Origin: Clostridiales bacterium
GTDB taxonomy: Bacteria > Bacillota > Clostridia > Lachnospirales > WQUN01
Direction of reading: 5' to 3'
DNA length: 16,519 nt
Assembly (NCBI GenBank): GCA_031273705.1
Contig: JAISRJ010000184.1
Coordinates: 1 to 16,519 of the forward strand
Below the pieces are notes generated by a model. It worked only from the letters and a program-made list of their open reading frames with translations. It was not told where the DNA came from and searched no databases. Position 1 is the first letter of the stretch. Every line of letters begins with the position of its first letter. A program made the position numbers and the translations under genes. Below are positions 1 to 6,570 of this stretch, piece by piece.

Positions 1-562
1 TAAGGGTTTTGATTATAAGAAAACAAAATGCGAAACAGGCGTTTTAGGAACTGCCGCTTTAAAGAGAGACGACTTTAAACGAAGCAGGCACCCGATGTAT
101 TCATTTGCTGTTTGGGGTAAGGATAAAGACTATTTATGTAATATGAATAATATAAGTTCATTCGGATCCGATTCTCCATTTGCGTATTTGCATCATAATA
201 ACGCGGTAGATGTGTTAATTGATGTTAATTATAATAATTCTTTTACATTCACTCATTATGTTGAAGAAACCGTGGGATTACCTGTTCCCTACAGATTTCA
301 TAAAATTTTTTCCGACTTATATGTCGATGAAATGGGATTTAAAGAACAGCGCGAATATTCAATGTTTGTAAGAAGTTACGAGCTAAATACAACGAATAAT
401 ATGACATTGGGAGAGACACTTGAAAATAGCGGTGTATCGAATAAATATGATTTTATGGGCGTTACTGTGCGTGTTTTGAGATTAGGTGATTGCTATCCCT
501 TTTTAAAACAGGATATTTTAGAAAATAGAAGCCGAAATTTATGTTGCTATATAGGTCAGTAA
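1..562 (+). CDS. AAC(3)-family N-acetyltransferase, 5' end outside window
   Basis: The reading frame is open from base 2 with no start, so the gene begins before the window; about 186 C-terminal residues are present. The segment ETGVLGTAALKRDD followed by RSRHPMYSFAVWGKD matches the conserved central region of the aminoglycoside 3-N-acetyltransferase (Antibiotic_NAT) family, including the conserved His-Pro pair and the S-F-A-x-W-G motif; it continues with a SPFAYLHHNNAVDVLIDV strand region typical of the fold. Family members transfer acetyl from acetyl-CoA to an amino group. Besides resistance enzymes, many relatives sit in surface-polysaccharide or natural-product clusters and acetylate amino sugars. 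The neighbouring SDR and transketolase genes make a biosynthetic role more likely here than resistance, but this is inference. The gene is AT-rich and ends at a TAA; the 189 bases to the next gene contain only a doubtful small ORF. Confidence 0.75.
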   Translation, partial: KGFDYKKTKCETGVLGTAALKRDDFKRSRHPMYSFAVWGKDKDYLCNMNNISSFGSDSPFAYLHHNNAVDVLIDVNYNNSFTFTHYVEETVGLPVPYRFHKIFSDLYVDEMGFKEQREYSMFVRSYELNTTNNMTLGETLENSGVSNKYDFMGVTVRVLRLGDCYPFLKQDILENRSRNLCCYIGQ

Positions 563-751
563 GAAGTTGAAATCAAGAAAAAATAGAACTGTACAGATTA
601 ATGCCGTCGATAGCTCTTATCGGCGAGTATCTTTAGCAAATATTGGATGTGCGATATATATCATTGATAAGCAAATATTGGGATTCACTATTAGCAATAT
701 TCAGTATGTATTCGTCAAGCACAATTTATAACCAAATCGGGGGGTTAAATT

Positions 752-1555
752 TTGGAAAACAACATAGCAATGGAAGATAAGGAAAGCAAAACCGCGCTAA
801 TCACTGGCGCAAATCGCGGTATTGGGCTTGAAACGGTGAAAGTCTTTCTCACCAAAGGTTATAACGTCATAGCTCACACTCGCAAACCGTCGGACAACTT
901 GCCGGACAACGTAACGAATATTTGCTTTGACATGCGCGATAAAGACACTATGAAGCAGGAAATCTCACGTCTGTTCAAACAAAAAGTAAATATTGACGTT
1001 CTCGTCAACAACGCCGGCGTTGCTCACGGCGGGTTGTTTCAAATGACGCCGATGAACATTGTGCGTGAAGTGTTTGACGTAGACTTATTCGCGCAGATGG
1101 AGCTTACGCAGCTTATTCTCAAACAAATGGTGAAACGCAAGAATGGAGCGATTGTCAATGTCGCAAGCATAAGCGGTATTGACTTGACACGCGGCGACTG
1201 TGCTTATGGTACCGCTAAAGCGGCGCTTATCGCGTTTACGAAAGTTCTCGCCGCTGAAATGGGAACGTTCGGTATTCGGGCAAACGTTGTCGCACCGGGC
1301 TTTACCGATACGGATATGGTATCCTATGTCGAAGATACTGAACGAACTATTGCCAATCCTATGAACCGGCTTGCAACTCCGCATGAAATCGCCAATACAA
1401 TATTCTTTTTGGCAAGCGATGAAGCGTCGTTTATTAACGGTCAAGCGCTGATAATAAACGGCGGCGGCGCGACACGCGATAAATCCGCAAAATTCGAGTT
1501 CTCCGGGGGGGGGTCAAATCCGTCCGCCGGAGGACACTGGATCGTCACAGATTAA
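752..1555 (+). CDS. Short-chain dehydrogenase/reductase (SDR) family oxidoreductase
   Basis: This is a classical SDR: an NAD(P)-dependent oxidoreductase of unknown substrate. Visible motifs are the cofactor-binding TGANRGIG (residues 18-25), NNAG (86-89), the catalytic serine in VASIS (139 or 141), and YGTAK with Tyr152 and Lys156. The position usually held by the structural catalytic Asn (V-N-L) is Asp111 here. The TTG start at 752 is chosen because a GGGGGG Shine-Dalgarno-like run lies at 739-744; an ATG six codons later (770) is the alternative. The family normally ends soon after the NGQALIINGGG segment (about residue 240); here about 25 more residues follow across a run of nine G, so the tail may be a frameshifted or acquired end. 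The gap of 33 bases to the transketolase gene indicates one operon. Codon use is less AT-rich than in the acetyltransferase gene before it. Confidence 0.85.
   Translation: MENNIAMEDKESKTALITGANRGIGLETVKVFLTKGYNVIAHTRKPSDNLPDNVTNICFDMRDKDTMKQEISRLFKQKVNIDVLVNNAGVAHGGLFQMTPMNIVREVFDVDLFAQMELTQLILKQMVKRKNGAIVNVASISGIDLTRGDCAYGTAKAALIAFTKVLAAEMGTFGIRANVVAPGFTDTDMVSYVEDTERTIANPMNRLATPHEIANTIFFLASDEASFINGQALIINGGGATRDKSAKFEFSGGGSNPSAGGHWIVTD
1505..1513 (+). repeat. Run of nine G within the SDR 3' coding end
   Basis: Nine consecutive G bases encode Gly-Gly-Gly in the tail of the SDR. The current frame stops at 1553-1555. Losing one G would move the stop to 1590-1592, at the start codon of the next gene, and gaining one would move it to 1593-1595. 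Such a tract could slip during replication or be a sequencing miscount; the sequence alone cannot say which. Confidence 0.9.
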
Positions 1556-1588
1556 ATCCGGATTTATCGTCAATGGAGGTAAACTCCG

Positions 1589-2407
1589 TTGACTAAAATT
1601 GATTATACCAGAATATCACGCCAAGTGAGAGAAACGCTCATCAAAATGGCGTATGGCGCCGGGAATATCGGTACTCATATAGGTGGTTCGCTGTCAGCGG
1701 TTGAAATTCTCGCGGCACTGTATATGGGCGTTATGAATATCAGTAAAGGCGGCCTAACTTCCGAAACACGCGACAGGTTTATTCTAAGCAAGGGACACGC
1801 CGCTATGTGTCAGTTTGCTGTGATGCATCAGAAAGGAATAGTGACCGATGAAGATATTGCGACATTTAAACAAAACGGCTCACTTTTTCACGCACACCCT
1901 GTTATAAATGCCGAAAGGGGTATAGAATTTTCGGGCGGCAGCTTGGGACAGGGATTATCGCTGGCGGTAGGAACGGCACTTGGACTTAAATTAAAAAAGA
2001 ACGATACTTCGAGCATATTTGTCCTTTTGGGCGACGGTGAGTGCAATGAGGGCGCGGTTTGGGAGGCGGCGATGTCTGCGGCTCACTACAAATTGGGTAA
2101 CATAACCGCGATTATTGATGTAAATCGTTTGCAGTTGGATGATTTTACAGAGCGTGTTATGTCACTTGGCGAGTTGGAGCAAAAATTCAGTGGCTTCGGC
2201 TGGAGAACGACGGTGTGCGACGGACATTCGGTTGATGAACTTATTGCTGCTTTGTCCTCGGAACATTCAGAACAACCATATTGTGTGCTTGCGAATACAG
2301 TCAAGGGGAAAGGCGTTAGTTTTATGGAAAATGTTGCCTCGTGGCATAATAACAGACTGTCAAAGAGTCAGTACGCGCAAGCATTGTCGGAGGTGGGCGG
2401 AATATGA
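1589..2407 (+). CDS. Transketolase-like, N-terminal (ThDP-binding) subunit
   Basis: The 272-residue protein matches the N-terminal half of a transketolase, which binds the thiamine diphosphate pyrophosphate and Mg ion. Motifs in order are THIGGSLSAVE (29-39), SKGHAAM (67-73), GGSLGQGLSLAVG (116-128) and the ThDP motif from GDGECNEG (148-155) to the Asn at 179. The length suits the stand-alone subunit of split transketolases. The TTG start at 1589 follows a GGAGG at 1575-1579 with 9 bases between. Its stop overlaps the start of the second subunit gene (ATGA), so the two are translationally coupled and presumably made one to one. Split transketolases occur in central metabolism in some bacteria and, with SDRs, in sugar or antibiotic clusters where they transfer a two-carbon ketol unit. 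The neighbours favour a specialised pathway, but the substrate cannot be read from the sequence. Confidence 0.9.
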   Translation: MTKIDYTRISRQVRETLIKMAYGAGNIGTHIGGSLSAVEILAALYMGVMNISKGGLTSETRDRFILSKGHAAMCQFAVMHQKGIVTDEDIATFKQNGSLFHAHPVINAERGIEFSGGSLGQGLSLAVGTALGLKLKKNDTSSIFVLLGDGECNEGAVWEAAMSAAHYKLGNITAIIDVNRLQLDDFTERVMSLGELEQKFSGFGWRTTVCDGHSVDELIAALSSEHSEQPYCVLANTVKGKGVSFMENVASWHNNRLSKSQYAQALSEVGGI

Positions 2408-3375
2408 ATATAAATATTACTTCCGCAAATATCCGCACTTGGTCGCGCATAGGTTCGGGCGGCACGTTCGGGCAAACTCTCTTGGAGCTTGCAAAAAACA
2501 ACGACAAAGTTGTCGCCATATCGGCGGATATGACAACCGCAAGCGGATTAGAGCGATTTAAGACAGCTATGCCAGAACGCTTTTTTAACGCGGGTATTGC
2601 AGAACAAAATCTTATCGGCATTGCGGCGGGACTTGCGAAAGAGGGATTCATTCCATTCGCGGCGACTCAAGCGGCGTTTATCAGTTTACGCTGTTCCGAC
2701 CAAATAAAAGTCAATATGGGTTATATGAAATTGTCCGTGAAGCTCATTGGGATTCTATCCGGTTTTGGCATTGGAATTTTCGGACCGACTCATATGGCGC
2801 TTGAAGATGTCGCTCTTATACGTGCAATTCCAAATATCGTGATACTCTCGCCTGCGGATTGCTTAGAAACAACAAAAGCTGTCAATGCCGCCTCTGAATT
2901 AAATGAACCCGTATATATCAGATTATCCGGCGGTGTACCGAATCCTGTTGTCTATAAAGACGATTACGATTATCAAATAGGCAAAGCGATAACGCTGAAA
3001 GAGGGTGATGACGTTGCAATAATCGCGACAGGCTCAATGGTCTACAATTCGCTTAAAGTCGCTGAAATCTTAGCTGAAGGCGGTTATTCCGCACGCGTTG
3101 TCGATATGCATACAATAAAACCACTTGATACCGAAGCGATTATGATGTCTTGCTCGGCAAAGCTGATTGTTACGGTTGAGGAACACTCCATTCACGGCGG
3201 ATTGGGTTCCGCTATTGCCGAAAGACTTGCGCCGCTTAAGGTAAAGCCGCCACAGCTTATAGTAGGTGTGAATGATTTTTACCCTCACGCGGGTGAGTAT
3301 AATTGGTTACTTGAACAATCGGGATTAACTGTTCCGCAAATCGCCGAAAAAATATTATCCTCCCTAAAAAATTAA
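2404..3375 (+). CDS. Transketolase-like, C-terminal (pyrimidine-binding) subunit
   Basis: The 323-residue protein is the partner of the preceding subunit. It carries the pyrimidine-binding half of transketolase with the catalytic glutamate in GIAEQNL (Glu67), and GPTHMALEDVALIR (127-140) at the site usually written G-x-[ST]-H; this is followed by the C-terminal transketolase domain (IATGSMVYNSLKVAEIL and the conserved EEHSIHGGLGSAIAE). The usual aromatic segment F-[AF]-x-F is replaced by FAATQAAFISLR (85-96), a deviation in a region that helps shape the active site and may reflect an unusual acceptor. The ATG overlaps the upstream stop by four bases. A small hairpin with a T run follows within 30 bases, closing this operon. 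The active holoenzyme should be a heterotetramer of both subunits, as in known split transketolases (family knowledge). Confidence 0.9.
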   Translation: MNINITSANIRTWSRIGSGGTFGQTLLELAKNNDKVVAISADMTTASGLERFKTAMPERFFNAGIAEQNLIGIAAGLAKEGFIPFAATQAAFISLRCSDQIKVNMGYMKLSVKLIGILSGFGIGIFGPTHMALEDVALIRAIPNIVILSPADCLETTKAVNAASELNEPVYIRLSGGVPNPVVYKDDYDYQIGKAITLKEGDDVAIIATGSMVYNSLKVAEILAEGGYSARVVDMHTIKPLDTEAIMMSCSAKLIVTVEEHSIHGGLGSAIAERLAPLKVKPPQLIVGVNDFYPHAGEYNWLLEQSGLTVPQIAEKILSSLKN

Positions 3376-3383
3376 AGGAATTG

Positions 3384-3405
3384 AGCGCCTAAAGCGCTGT
3401 TTTTT
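3384..3405 (+). terminator. Weak intrinsic terminator after the transketolase operon
   Basis: AGCGC (3384-3388) and GCGCT (3394-3398) form a 5-bp GC-rich stem with a five-base loop, followed by G and six T. The stem is short, so termination may be partial. Confidence 0.55.
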
Positions 3406-3481
3406 CTCAGGGCAATAGCATTTACTTTTTGGGGGGTAATTGGAATAGGACAATTAAACTTGCAATTTTCAAGTGATTCAC

Positions 3482-3513
3482 AGAATTTCAAAAATTCAGA
3501 ATTTCAAAAATTC
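3482..3513. repeat. Two perfect tandem 16-bp repeats abutting a -35 box
   Basis: AGAATTTCAAAAATTC occurs twice without a gap (3482-3497 and 3498-3513). Each unit contains an inverted repeat GAATTT/AAATTC. The second copy ends at the base before the -35 hexamer of the tRNA promoter. The placement suits either an AT-rich UP element that raises transcription or a pair of operator sites for a dimeric regulator; the sequence does not separate these. Confidence 0.85.
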
Positions 3514-3542
3514 TTGACACTGACAAATGGCTGTATTATAAT
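3514..3542 (+). promoter_or_regulatory. Consensus sigma-A promoter of tRNA-Leu
   Basis: TTGACA (3514-3519) and TATAAT (3537-3542) match the housekeeping consensus at all positions, separated by the optimal 17 bases. The tRNA 5' end lies 13 bases after the -10 box, so the leader would be only a few bases long. Confidence 0.9.
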
Positions 3543-3555
3543 GCTTTTATTGTTC

Positions 3556-3638
3556 GCAGTTGTGGCGGAATTGGCATACGCGCTAGACTAAGGATCTAGT
3601 GGTCCTAGACCTTGGGGGTTCGAGTCCCCCTAACTGCA
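3556..3638 (+). tRNA. tRNA-Leu, anticodon AAG
   Basis: The 83-base cloverleaf folds completely. The acceptor GCAGTTG pairs with TAACTGC (one G-T pair) and the discriminator is A. The D stem is GCG/CGC. The anticodon stem CTAGA/TCTAG encloses the loop CTAAGGA, so positions 34-36 are A3590, A3591 and G3592 (AAG). The long class II variable arm is GGTC-CTA-GACC and the T stem is GGGGG/CCCCC around TTCGAGT. The long variable arm and A73 fit leucine. The 3' CCA is not encoded. A34 is rare in bacteria outside tRNA-Arg(ACG); reading CTC or CTA codons as well as CTT would require deamination to inosine. Confidence 0.95.
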
Positions 3639-3643
3639 TTAAT

Positions 3644-3665
3644 ATATATACTCGCGAGTATATAT
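3644..3665. repeat. Perfect 22-bp palindrome after the tRNA
   Basis: ATATATACTCG is followed directly by its reverse complement, centred between 3654 and 3655. No T run follows, so it is not an intrinsic terminator by itself. In the tRNA precursor it would form a hairpin six bases after the mature 3' end; as DNA it could be a symmetric protein-binding site. Confidence 0.8.
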
Positions 3666-3672
3666 TAGACCG

Positions 3673-3714
3673 GAGCGTAATTCAAACTGAAAACAGTTTA
3701 GATTACGCTCTTTT
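3673..3714 (+). terminator. Intrinsic terminator of the tRNA transcript
   Basis: GAGCGTAAT (3673-3681) pairs with ATTACGCTC (3702-3710). Inside, AAACTG pairs with CAGTTT around an AAAA loop, with a 2x2 internal loop between the helices. TTTT and further T-rich sequence follow. Confidence 0.85.
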
Positions 3715-3720
3715 ACTTTA

Positions 3721-3837
3721 CACTTCCGCGTAGCCAATGAACTTGAGCTTTTTATGGCAAGACCCTTAGCTTCATCCGTGGGGAGTATCAGAAGCCTAGC
3801 TCCGCTTTCTCTAAAGTTAGAAAATTCTTTTCAAATG
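3721..3837. other. Unassigned stretch, possible decayed mobile-element end
   Basis: There is no convincing gene between the tRNA terminator and the htrA promoter. The minus strand has a short open stretch ending in KKLKFIGYAEV, without a start or ribosome site. The + strand ends with TTCTCTAAAGTTAGAAAATTC and then TTTTCAA, which resembles the right ends of IS200/IS605-type elements (TCAA is a known right-end cleavage tetranucleotide). No transposase remains. This reading comes from recollection of such ends, not from an alignment. Confidence 0.25.
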
Positions 3838-3866
3838 TTTACATTCTGTTCATAATTTATTAAAAT
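3838..3866 (+). promoter_or_regulatory. Probable sigma-A promoter of the HtrA-like gene
   Basis: TTTACA (3838-3843) and TAAAAT (3861-3866) each differ from consensus at one position and are 17 bases apart. Transcription would start near 3873, giving a leader of about 70 bases. Confidence 0.6.
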
Positions 3867-3940
3867 CTTGTATGTATACTAAATAATATATAGAAGCAGA
3901 GTTAAAGCACCTCCATGTGGGGGATGAGGAGCTGAGCGAT

Positions 3941-5419
3941 ATGGACGACAATAACTACAGAAAAAATATATTTGATAGTAATGAAGCTAACCGAATCCAG
4001 CAAGAGATTAATCGTAATCTGCATAGAGACTCCACTATGCCGCCGACAAGTACACCAAAACTCTCCGAAGGATATTATTCCGATGGCTCGCCGGTAAACA
4101 CGTCAATAACATCCGACGTATATTCTTCAGCCGCGCAACCGTCTACCGCACGGTTGGGATATGAGCAAAGTACCTTTTATCATGAGACAATTAAGAACGA
4201 ATCTAATTTATTCAAAAAAAAACGCGCCCACAAAGGCATTGCCGCCGCGTTGATTATATGTACTTTGGGTACGGGCACTCTGGGCACGGGTATAGGAGTT
4301 GGTATTCCATTAGCGAAAAATTATCTGGCGTCAAATAGTATACAGTCTGAAAATACTGGAAATAATAATTCTATGCTTATCCCGACAATCGATGGCGAAA
4401 ACGCTGCTATTATGTCTACTCCTCCACCGGAAAGTGTGGTCGCGGAATCGCTGGCGGATGTTATTAGAATAGTTGCCCCATCCGTTGTTTCCATTAATAC
4501 GGTTTCTGAATCTACCGGCAGTTACAATTTCGGTTTACCATCTGCAAACGAGGAAGCGGGTTCTGGCATAATCTTTTATCAAGATCAATCTAATATATAT
4601 ATAGCTACTAACTATCATGTGGTACAAGGCGCTACATCTGTTACCGTTTGTTTTGATGACGGCGAGGAAATAGCGGCTTCCTATATGGGCAGTGAGCCAA
4701 CCTCGGACTTGGCGGTTATTTCAGTTAAAAAATCGAACCTGCGCTCGGCGGGCATCACCAGTATATCTATGGCAAGATTTGGTACATCCGATTCTGTCTA
4801 TGTAGGTCAAAGGGTTATTGCTATTGGTAACGCGATGGGCGAAGGTAAAACGGCCACCGCCGGTATCATAAGCGCCGTTGAAAAAGAAATTACTGTAGAA
4901 GGACGTACGTTAAATGTTATTCAGACAGACGCGGCTATAAATCCGGGTAACAGCGGCGGAGCTTTGGTGAATTTGAGCGGCGAGGTTATTGGCATTAACA
5001 CCGCTAAATTAACCCAATCCGTAATCCAGTCCAACGTAGAGGGAATGGGTTATAGTATAATGGCGGACATCGCGAAATCCGCTCTGCAAAATATTCTGAT
5101 AGCGCAGCCTAAGCCGTTTTTGGGTATACAAGGTATGACAATGACTGAAGATCAGGCAAGTATATTAAATATTCCCAACTTGGGTGTGTATGTGGATTCG
5201 ATAATTCCGGGTTCCAGTGCCGAGGCGGCGGGAATTTTACGCAGAGACATAATTACAAACTTTAATGGAGCTCCTGTTTTTACAATGGAGCAATTGACGG
5301 AAGAAATACAAAAGTGTAAGGTCGGAGATGTGGTCGAAGTGAGGGTATACCGCGCGGACATAAGAGAATCTATTTCTTTTACCGTTACGCTCTCCGAATA
5401 TAAAACTGATAACTTCTAA
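3941..5419 (+). CDS. htrA: HtrA/DegP-like membrane-anchored serine protease with PDZ domain
   Basis: The 492-residue protein is an envelope quality-control protease. From the ATG at 3941 it has an acidic, Ser/Asn-rich cytoplasmic region (about 1-90), a lysine-rich stretch, one Gly/Thr-rich membrane segment (about 99-125), a linker, a trypsin-like domain and one C-terminal PDZ domain (about 393-485). The catalytic triad is visible as His226 in TNYHVV, Asp256 in SDLAV and Ser338 in NPGNSGGA. This N-in, one-TM, protease-PDZ layout is usual for Gram-positive HtrA proteins, with the active site outside the cell. The ATG at 3941 is preferred because GAGGAG lies at 3926-3931 with nine bases between; the in-frame GTG at 3917 would add eight residues and place that site inside the gene. 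It is transcribed alone; two hairpins follow. In relatives expression responds to envelope stress, but no operator is recognisable here. Confidence 0.93.
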   Translation: MDDNNYRKNIFDSNEANRIQQEINRNLHRDSTMPPTSTPKLSEGYYSDGSPVNTSITSDVYSSAAQPSTARLGYEQSTFYHETIKNESNLFKKKRAHKGIAAALIICTLGTGTLGTGIGVGIPLAKNYLASNSIQSENTGNNNSMLIPTIDGENAAIMSTPPPESVVAESLADVIRIVAPSVVSINTVSESTGSYNFGLPSANEEAGSGIIFYQDQSNIYIATNYHVVQGATSVTVCFDDGEEIAASYMGSEPTSDLAVISVKKSNLRSAGITSISMARFGTSDSVYVGQRVIAIGNAMGEGKTATAGIISAVEKEITVEGRTLNVIQTDAAINPGNSGGALVNLSGEVIGINTAKLTQSVIQSNVEGMGYSIMADIAKSALQNILIAQPKPFLGIQGMTMTEDQASILNIPNLGVYVDSIIPGSSAEAAGILRRDIITNFNGAPVFTMEQLTEEIQKCKVGDVVEVRVYRADIRESISFTVTLSEYKTDNF

Positions 5420-5447
5420 TATTTGATAACTCCTCTCCTTTATTAGT

Positions 5448-5471
5448 CGCGGGCGGTTTTTATCGTCCGCG
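5448..5471. other. GC-rich hairpin after htrA
   Basis: CGCGGGCG and CGTCCGCG form an 8-bp stem with one G-T pair around GTTTTTAT. The T run is in the loop, not after the stem, so it is not a standard terminator; it may stabilise the htrA mRNA end. The motif TCTCCTTTATT precedes both this hairpin and the next one, hinting at a duplicated 3' end. Confidence 0.5.
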
Positions 5472-5539
5472 GCCGATGTAAACGTACTCAGTTATTTATT
5501 ACTGGGAACTTAACATATTCTCTCCTTTATTTTTTCCTT

Positions 5540-5565
5540 GGCGGCTGGATTAGCCGCCGTTTTTT
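5540..5565 (+). terminator. Strong intrinsic terminator between htrA and the HAD gene
   Basis: GGCGGCT (5540-5546) pairs perfectly with AGCCGCC (5552-5558) around GGATT, followed by G and six T. Confidence 0.9.
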
Positions 5566-5611
5566 CCTTTTGGATTATAATATAGTAATATCAGTTTTTA
5601 GGAGGCTCTGT

Positions 5612-6415
5612 TTGAAGTATAAAATGTTGGTTTCTGATTTGGATGGGACATTGCTGGATAATAACTCGCTTGTCACCCCCATGGTAAAAGCCGCAATCGC
5701 GGAAGCGGAAACGAGAGGGGTAAGGGTAGTACTTTCATCCGGGCGCTGCTTTGTAACCATGAGACAATATGAGGAAGCGCTTAACTTACATACGCCGGGG
5801 CATTATTCCATTGCCTTTAATGGCGGCTACATCTATGAGACTGATACTCACAAGCCGATCTTCGATAGACGGCTTAGACCCGAATTAAGCAAAGAAATAA
5901 TCTGTGCGATAAAAAGTCAAAAGGCAAATCTTATCGTATATGTGGGCAGTAAGTTATATTATGAGCGTCTAGACGAATCTGTAAATACCTACGGCAGGGT
6001 TACTAAAATGCCCCTTACCCCCATAGATGATTTTTGCGAGATAGAAGAGGAGATATCAAAGATTTTAATTACTGGCGACCATGAAGATCTGCTCGCAATA
6101 TATGATAATCTAAAAGATTTTGCTCTTGGGCGCTGCAATACATTTTTTTCATCCGCCAGACTTTTGGAATATTGTCCTTTAGAGGCTCATAAGGGTTTGG
6201 GTGTGGAATTCTTGTGCCGATATTTGGACATTGATCCCGGCGAAGTAATCGCGGTTGGCGACTATGATAACGATATCTCCATGATTATTCGCGCGGGATT
6301 GGGTATTGCTGTACAAAATGCAGTATCCGCCGTAAGAGATGCAGCTGATATAATTACTAATTCAACGAATAATGATGGGGCAATTAGAGAAGTTATAGAA
6401 AAATATCTAAAATGA
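5612..6415 (+). CDS. Cof-type HAD-superfamily hydrolase (phosphatase)
   Basis: The 267-residue protein is a class IIB (Cof/YidA-type) haloacid dehalogenase-like phosphatase, a cytoplasmic enzyme acting on sugar phosphates or similar small molecules; the substrate is not predictable. Motif I is DLDGT with the nucleophile Asp9 and acid/base Asp11, motif II is SSGR (42-45), motif III is the lysine in EAHKG (about Lys194), and motif IV is GDYDND (216-221), which holds the Mg-binding acids. The class II cap lies between motifs II and III. The TTG start at 5612 is chosen because a perfect AGGAGG lies at 5600-5605 with six bases between; an upstream in-frame extension to 5570 would run through this site. 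The gene has a terminator before and strong promoters after it, so it is monocistronic. No obvious promoter is seen apart from a TATAAT at 5576 without a -35 box. Confidence 0.9.
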   Translation: MKYKMLVSDLDGTLLDNNSLVTPMVKAAIAEAETRGVRVVLSSGRCFVTMRQYEEALNLHTPGHYSIAFNGGYIYETDTHKPIFDRRLRPELSKEIICAIKSQKANLIVYVGSKLYYERLDESVNTYGRVTKMPLTPIDDFCEIEEEISKILITGDHEDLLAIYDNLKDFALGRCNTFFSSARLLEYCPLEAHKGLGVEFLCRYLDIDPGEVIAVGDYDNDISMIIRAGLGIAVQNAVSAVRDAADIITNSTNNDGAIREVIEKYLK

Positions 6416-6449
6416 CGTAAATTAGACAATTTTAATTCATTAAAGCGTA

Positions 6450-6478
6450 TTGACAGGAAGATTTTGCTATGCTATAAT
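6450..6478 (+). promoter_or_regulatory. veg promoter 1, consensus sigma-A
   Basis: TTGACA (6450-6455) and TATAAT (6473-6478) match the consensus fully, with a 17-base spacer. It lies one base upstream of a second full promoter. Confidence 0.9.
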
Positions 6479-6479
6479 T

Positions 6480-6508
6480 TTGACTTTTTTTTAATATTAT
6501 GGTATACT
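6480..6508 (+). promoter_or_regulatory. veg promoter 2, extended -10
   Basis: TTGACT (6480-6485) and TATACT (6503-6508) are separated by 17 bases, and TGG precedes the -10 box (extended -10). Transcription would start about 55 bases before veg. Confidence 0.85.
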
Positions 6509-6570
6509 AAATATAGCTTCCTTTCTGTGTCATTGATGGGCGGGATGCAAATATATGTGAGGTGACTGTT

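Noticed and set aside
2139..2561. 140-codon + strand frame across the transketolase subunit junction
   Set aside because: It is out of frame with two well-supported coupled genes and its translation shows no family features.
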